Assembly (NCBI RefSeq): GCF_030129945.1
Contig: NZ_JARRAF010000028.1
Span: forward strand, 1-58,890
Origin: Parachitinimonas caeni
GTDB lineage: Bacteria > Pseudomonadota > Gammaproteobacteria > Burkholderiales > Chitinimonadaceae
Reading direction: 5' to 3'
DNA: 58,890 nt
In this document: piece by piece, positions 54,973 to 58,890 of the stretch
How positions within the stretch are numbered: position 1 is the stretch's first letter
How the letters are laid out: every line of letters begins with the position of its first letter
Translations under genes and position numbers: made by a program
The notes under the pieces: model-generated
Seen by the model: the letters and a program-made list of their open reading frames with translations, nothing else
What the model was told of the DNA's origin: nothing
Database searches by the model: none

Positions 54973-55965
54973 ATGGGGCCACACGCCATACTTTGTGTCG
55001 ATGACGATCAAGGCGTGCTCAATGCCATGCGTTTTCTGCTCAGCAAGAATCTGCAGCCCGACCAGATTCTGGAATTGGCTGAGAGTGGCGAAGAAGCTCT
55101 GGAGATCGTCCACGATATGCAGGCGGAAGGCACCGAACTTTGCGTGGTGATTTCCGACTACATCATGCCCGGCATGAAAGGGGATGAGCTGCTCGTCCGC
55201 ATCCACAAGCTCCTGCCCAAGGCCATCACCATCATGCTGACCGGCCAGAGCGACCTGCAAGGTGTCAAGCGCGCCATTAACGACGCCAATCTTTATCGGT
55301 TCCTCGAAAAGCCCTGGAATAACGAAGATGTCCTGCTCACGGTTAACTCGGCCTTGCGTGTCTACGATATGGCCCAGGCGCTGGAACAGCAGAATGCCGA
55401 GCTGCGGCGTATGAATGAAGAGCTGGAACAGATCGTGGCAGCGCGTACTCAGGAGCTCACCGAGAAGAACCAGCAGCTGGAAAAGCTGGCCATCACCGAC
55501 CGGCTGACCGGCCTGTATAACCGCCATTACCTTGACCGAGTCTGCGAACATGAATTCGCCACCGCCCAGCGCTATGGCAATGCCTTCTCACTGATCCTGC
55601 TTGATGTCGATCTCTTCAAGCAGGTGAATGATCAATATGGCCATGCGGTGGGCGATGCTGTACTGGTCGATATTGCCCACATTCTGCGGCAGCGTGTCCG
55701 CGAGACAGACGTAGTCGGACGCTGGGGGGGCGAGGAATTTCTGGTGATCTGTCCCAACACCACGCAGCAAGGCGCCTGCGAGGTGGCAGAAGTCCTGCGC
55801 GAGCGTATCGCCCATCACAGCTTCGCCGATGTAGGCCAACGCAGTGCCAGCTTTGGCGTGGCCAGCTATCGGGCAGATGACACCCTGACCAGCCTGTATG
55901 TGCGGGCCGACCAGGCGTTGTATCAGGCCAAGGCCGGTGGTCGCAATCAGGTACAAAGCTTCTAG
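54973..55965 (+). CDS. REC-GGDEF diguanylate cyclase
   Basis: 330 residues. REC at 1-120 (LCVDDDQGVLN, VVISDYIMPGMKGDE, MLTGQSD, FLEKPW), a coiled coil at about 130-170 (EQQNAELRRMNEELEQIVAARTQEL), then GGDEF with RWGGEEF and a complete I-site RETD. A WspR-like architecture, so cyclic di-GMP synthesis is expected upon phosphorylation and dimerisation. The TAG stop lies in the edge of a dispersed CTAG element. Confidence 0.92.
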   Translation: MGPHAILCVDDDQGVLNAMRFLLSKNLQPDQILELAESGEEALEIVHDMQAEGTELCVVISDYIMPGMKGDELLVRIHKLLPKAITIMLTGQSDLQGVKRAINDANLYRFLEKPWNNEDVLLTVNSALRVYDMAQALEQQNAELRRMNEELEQIVAARTQELTEKNQQLEKLAITDRLTGLYNRHYLDRVCEHEFATAQRYGNAFSLILLDVDLFKQVNDQYGHAVGDAVLVDIAHILRQRVRETDVVGRWGGEEFLVICPNTTQQGACEVAEVLRERIAHHSFADVGQRSASFGVASYRADDTLTSLYVRADQALYQAKAGGRNQVQSF

Positions 55966-55996
55966 GTTCTGTTGACGTAAGGTTTACAGAACCCAG
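55962..55996. repeat. CTAG element edge fused into a hairpin
   Basis: CTAGGTTCTGTTGACGT (55962-55978) matches the element edge CTAGGCTCTGTTGACGT with one change. GGTTCTGT (55965-55972) pairs with ACAGAACC (55986-55993). No T run follows, so it is not a classic terminator although it lies between convergent genes. Confidence 0.65.
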
Positions 55997-56005
55997 GAGG
56001 CCACA

Positions 56006-56788
56006 TTACTTGGCGTCGCGCTTGGGAACGACAGGCATCGGCGCTTTGGGTGTCGGTAAATAGGGCTGGATCAGTCGATCAAAGTCTGGAGGGCCGGCCG
56101 TCGCAATCGCTGCGTCAATCCGCCGTGCAATGTCTTCGCGCAGATGCAATGAGTAAGCCGCATGCAGGGCAATGTGCGGCACGGGTAACTTCACCATGCG
56201 CATTTCCACCCCGCCCCTACGGGAAAAATAGTCTGCGGTACGAACATCCGAAAAATACGCAGCGTCGATGCGCCGCAGCTTGAGCTTGTTGAGATTGGCG
56301 CTTTCCCAATCCGCTTGGCCAGTCAGATCCAGCTTGATCTGCGGATGTTTGAGGATGTCTGGAAACGCCGCCGCTTCGATATACCCGACCGTCATCCCAT
56401 ACAGGCTGGACTGATCTTTGATTTCGACGAGATCCGAATGGGTGCGCACCGATAGCAGCGGCTGAAAATACATGAATGGTGCAGGGCTGAAGCGGTAGCG
56501 GGACAGGCGTTCCGGGGTACGGGTCAGTATTGGTGTAAAGCCAAAATCACCAGTTTCCAGATTGCGGGTGAGACGGGCCACCGATACCGGCCCGGTCCAA
56601 CGAAAAGTCACCCCGGCACGCGGGGCGACTTCTTTGTCGAAATAGTCAATCAGCGCGCCAGTGGGCGTGCCCCCCTCATGCACCATCACATAAGGGGCCA
56701 CCGTAAATACCCCCGCTACCACGCTATCGCTCGCAGAGGCTTGTTCTGCCAGCAACAGGCCGAGCATCGCCATCCCCAGCAATTTCAT
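56006..56788 (-). CDS. Periplasmic solute-binding protein, SBP_bac_3 type
   Basis: 260 residues. Signal peptide (MKLLGMAMLGLLLAEQASAS) and a bilobal amino-acid-binding fold (VFTVAPYVMVHEGGTPTGALIDYFDKEVAPRAGVTFRW). No permease or ATPase gene is near, so it may be an orphan sensor-type binding protein rather than a transporter part. It is followed closely by the convergent REC-GGDEF gene; a role in cyclic di-GMP sensing is only a guess. Confidence 0.82.
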   Translation of the reverse strand: MKLLGMAMLGLLLAEQASASDSVVAGVFTVAPYVMVHEGGTPTGALIDYFDKEVAPRAGVTFRWTGPVSVARLTRNLETGDFGFTPILTRTPERLSRYRFSPAPFMYFQPLLSVRTHSDLVEIKDQSSLYGMTVGYIEAAAFPDILKHPQIKLDLTGQADWESANLNKLKLRRIDAAYFSDVRTADYFSRRGGVEMRMVKLPVPHIALHAAYSLHLREDIARRIDAAIATAGPPDFDRLIQPYLPTPKAPMPVVPKRDAK

Positions 56789-56800
56789 GGCCGGCCGACA

Positions 56801-58669
56801 CTACTGCACGGTGTAGACCTTGGCGAAGGTCTTGGCGGCAAAAAGACTATTGTCTGCTTCAGTCGGGCTGCTGCCGACACCGTAACCCACATAAATATCC
56901 AGACCTTTATAAGGCGTGAGGTTGGATGGCGTGCCGACAATCGGCAGGGAATGCTGGCCGAGTGTCACCGAGGCAAATACCGGCAGTGCCTGCCCGGCCG
57001 CAAATGCCACCCAGCCACGGGAAGGATCAAGCAGGAACAGCTGTCCCCCAACAATCGCCGCCACATAGAGCTGACCCGCCTTGCCCATATCCGTGGAAGG
57101 CACATTGATCGCCGCCGTCAGGGTCTGGGCCGTAATGGCACCGCTGACACCGGCACCGTCCGTCAGAACCGGGAAAGTCGCGGCGGTGCCGCCCGCCTTG
57201 ATGGTGACCGTAAAAGTCGTTGTCCGGCTGACACCATCCTGGGTGAATGTCGCCGTCACCGTTGCCACCGTATCGGCAGTCACCGAGCCCGCTGTCAGCA
57301 GGCCACTGCTGCTGATGGTGGCGGGGCCCGATACACTCCAGTTCGCATTGACCGTTGACACGCTGCCATCTGAATAACTGGCACGGGCCGTCAGTTGCAA
57401 TGTCGCGCCACTGGCCACCGAGGCATCCCCTGAAACCGACAGGCTGCTGAGGGTAGCGGTCGTGCTGCCGATAAAGTATTGCAGGCGGGGCTTGAGCGAG
57501 CGTTCGATGCTCGGGCCGTTATAGGTGAGGATGCCCAAGGTCAGCATCACGCTGTCTTCCGGCCGGCTGAAATTGGGCCGGGCATCACAGGAGGTGCTGC
57601 AGCGCAAGGCCAGATTCTCGAAGTCGGAACAGGTGGCCTTGCAGTTGGCACACTCGTTGTAGGCGTAGCCTTCGCTGCCATAGGTGTACTCGTCACATAA
57701 ATTGCCAAAGCTGTGGCCGAACTCATGCAACACCATCGGCCCGGTAGAAGTGCCGATGTAGGCCGTGGTGTAGCTGTTGTAGCTGTTGGTCTGGAAAGTC
57801 CCCAGATCACGACCGCCCGATCCGGCATACGAAGTGAGATTGTGCAGAACCACGATTTCATCAAAGGGCTGGCCGGAGGCCGTTGCAGCGGCAATCACCT
57901 TGGTGTCATCACAGCACATCAGGCGCTCGATACCCGCACAATTATTGGCGCACCCCATTGACTGGGTATTGCTGACAGGCGTGATCTTGATCCGGCTGGC
58001 CAGGCTCTTGTAAGGCTCGGTAGCCAGCATCAGGCTCTTGACTTCATCCGCCTTGCTCTGAAACTGGCTGAGATTCGAGGCATCGAACCCACTGGCCAGC
58101 AACAGTACATTGAAACTACCGGCCGCAGCAGGCGCCGGCCGCGGAGGGGTCTGACTGCACTGCGCCTCGCTCAATGGGATGGCCGGCAAGGCCCGCATCG
58201 CCTGCCCAGCAGCAGAGGATGCCGCCAGCTGGTTACGAGGCAGCCGCACCCGCACATCATGCGCCTCGGGCATTGCCGGCATCACCAGCACGGCCGATGG
58301 CCGGGCCAGATCAACCGGCGCCGTATGCACATGCCCGCCTTCTGCGGGCGGCACCGTCAGCTGGCGCTTGAACTGGAAGGGCTGCGTGTGCAGAACACGC
58401 CCTTGGGCATCCAGCAGTTCGGCTACCGGTAGATCGGCCGCATCGGCAAACTGGTTGCGGTGGCTGGCGGGCAGCGCCCCCCGCCGGCGCTGCAGCTCGC
58501 CAATGGCGGGCCGAGCAGCCACAGACTGGTCACTTAATTCAACCGGGACAATCAGCAAAGGCTGGCCAGCGCTGGCGCAATCTTCTGCACCAACCCCGGC
58601 AGTTACCAAAGCAAGCGGTACAGCCAGCAGCCAACGGCAGCCGGCACGGAAACGGGCACGCACATTCAT
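56801..58669 (-). CDS. Secreted M64 (IgA-peptidase-like) metalloprotease with Ig-like domain
   Basis: 622 residues from ATG 58669, with CGGAGC upstream and a signal peptide. The N-terminal beta domain (about 30-190) is followed by a peptidase M64 domain: FNVLLLASGF, then HEFGH (H315-H319) and SFGNLCDEYTYG, the zinc site of the family, with a Cys-rich insert (ECANCKATCSDFENLALRCSTSC). Then a BIG_2-like bacterial Ig domain (LSVSGDASVASGATLQLTA ... NANWSVSGPATIS) and a small C-terminal domain. Probably exported by the type II system. It is the upstream neighbour of the binding protein gene (12 bp apart), so perhaps co-transcribed. Confidence 0.88.
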   Translation of the reverse strand: MNVRARFRAGCRWLLAVPLALVTAGVGAEDCASAGQPLLIVPVELSDQSVAARPAIGELQRRRGALPASHRNQFADAADLPVAELLDAQGRVLHTQPFQFKRQLTVPPAEGGHVHTAPVDLARPSAVLVMPAMPEAHDVRVRLPRNQLAASSAAGQAMRALPAIPLSEAQCSQTPPRPAPAAAGSFNVLLLASGFDASNLSQFQSKADEVKSLMLATEPYKSLASRIKITPVSNTQSMGCANNCAGIERLMCCDDTKVIAAATASGQPFDEIVVLHNLTSYAGSGGRDLGTFQTNSYNSYTTAYIGTSTGPMVLHEFGHSFGNLCDEYTYGSEGYAYNECANCKATCSDFENLALRCSTSCDARPNFSRPEDSVMLTLGILTYNGPSIERSLKPRLQYFIGSTTATLSSLSVSGDASVASGATLQLTARASYSDGSVSTVNANWSVSGPATISSSGLLTAGSVTADTVATVTATFTQDGVSRTTTFTVTIKAGGTAATFPVLTDGAGVSGAITAQTLTAAINVPSTDMGKAGQLYVAAIVGGQLFLLDPSRGWVAFAAGQALPVFASVTLGQHSLPIVGTPSNLTPYKGLDIYVGYGVGSSPTEADNSLFAAKTFAKVYTVQ

Positions 58670-58765
58670 GAATTCAAGCTCCGGGGAGAGGTTCAGGTTC
58701 TGCAGCCATTCCAATTCCCGTCGGAGATGGCCGGTCAACAAAACCTGCTGAGAATCACATTCAAC

Positions 58766-58890
58766 TTAGGCTCTGTTGACGTTTTGTTTCCGGTCGCGCC
58801 GGGCCGAGTTTTGGGGCAGGGCGAGGCAGGGTGAGTGCGGTTTAGCGAGCTAAATAAACGAACCCTAACGACGCCATGCCCCAAAAATCG
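58766..58890 (+). repeat. Right-end copy of the dispersed CTAG element
   Basis: The edge TTAGGCTCTGTTGACGTTTT is followed by GC-rich sequence and by the GCGGTTTAGC, GCTAAATAA and AACGACGCC blocks also seen at 27.57-27.61 kb and, reversed, at the start of the window. The window ends inside the element. Confidence 0.8.

Overview
The window looks like one whole contig from a moderately GC-rich betaproteobacterium, most probably of the Neisseriales/Chitinibacteraceae type. This rests on gene content (gspCDE, HrpA with a C-terminal DUF3418-like region, ElbB, a chorismate mutase/prephenate dehydratase fusion, omega-amino acid transaminase) and is an inference, not a placement. Both ends run into copies of the same dispersed palindromic repeat. 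The left copy is interrupted by a run of 66 C that looks like a sequencing artefact, so the contig probably broke at repeats.

Layout. 0.1-2.9 kb: secreted metallo-beta-lactamase-fold hydrolase, divergent LysR regulator, histidine phosphatase. 3.5-6.8 kb: haem-oxygenase-like diiron protein, a COG0523 metal GTPase behind a Zur-type operator, ketopantoate reductase. 6.9-12.8 kb: a molybdenum hydroxylase operon (iorA-iorB ... xdhC-mocA-like) split by an AT-rich AIPR-family putative anti-phage gene. 13.0-15.8 kb: an orphan deaminase-fold protein, an Hpt-REC-REC-GGDEF signalling protein and a DUF3147 membrane protein. 15.9-18.0 kb: peroxiredoxin, prolyl-4-hydroxylase-like dioxygenase, an unknown protein. 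18.1-22.6 kb: type II secretion genes gspC-D-E. 22.9-23.4 kb: two tandem tRNA-Val/tRNA-Asp pairs. 23.6-31.2 kb: hrpA, a dispersed repeat, an O-methyltransferase, coaD, a CadC-like membrane regulator. 31.5-38.4 kb: secreted ComEC-like hydrolase, dipeptide ABC transporter genes dppBCDF without dppA, formimidoylglutamase. 38.6-41.4 kb: GYF_2/ClpP-like membrane protein and a possible CNF/BLF1-like deamidase. 41.6-48.1 kb: aromatic amino acid genes (DAHP synthase, hisC, pheA) with elbB, LOG and small genes. 48.4-58.7 kb: transaminase, secreted subtilase, a long gene-poor AT-rich gap, small unknown genes, a REC protein and a REC-GGDEF protein, a periplasmic binding protein and a secreted M64 peptidase.

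Most interesting signals. (1) The DAHP synthase gene is preceded by a 32-codon leader ORF ending in FWFFYYPYRE, then a possible antiterminator strand and an intrinsic terminator: a textbook layout for transcription attenuation by aromatic amino acid supply. (2) A dispersed, hairpin-rich element with conserved end GTCAACAGAGCCTAG sits at CTAG sites; at several copies the element edge supplies or overlaps the TAG stop codon of the neighbouring gene. (3) A low-GC AIPR gene with a D...QxK nuclease-like motif sits exactly between molybdenum enzyme genes and their maturation genes. (4) Two small orphan proteins carry toxin-type catalytic signatures, HxE...CxxC (deaminase) and NGC...H (deamidase).
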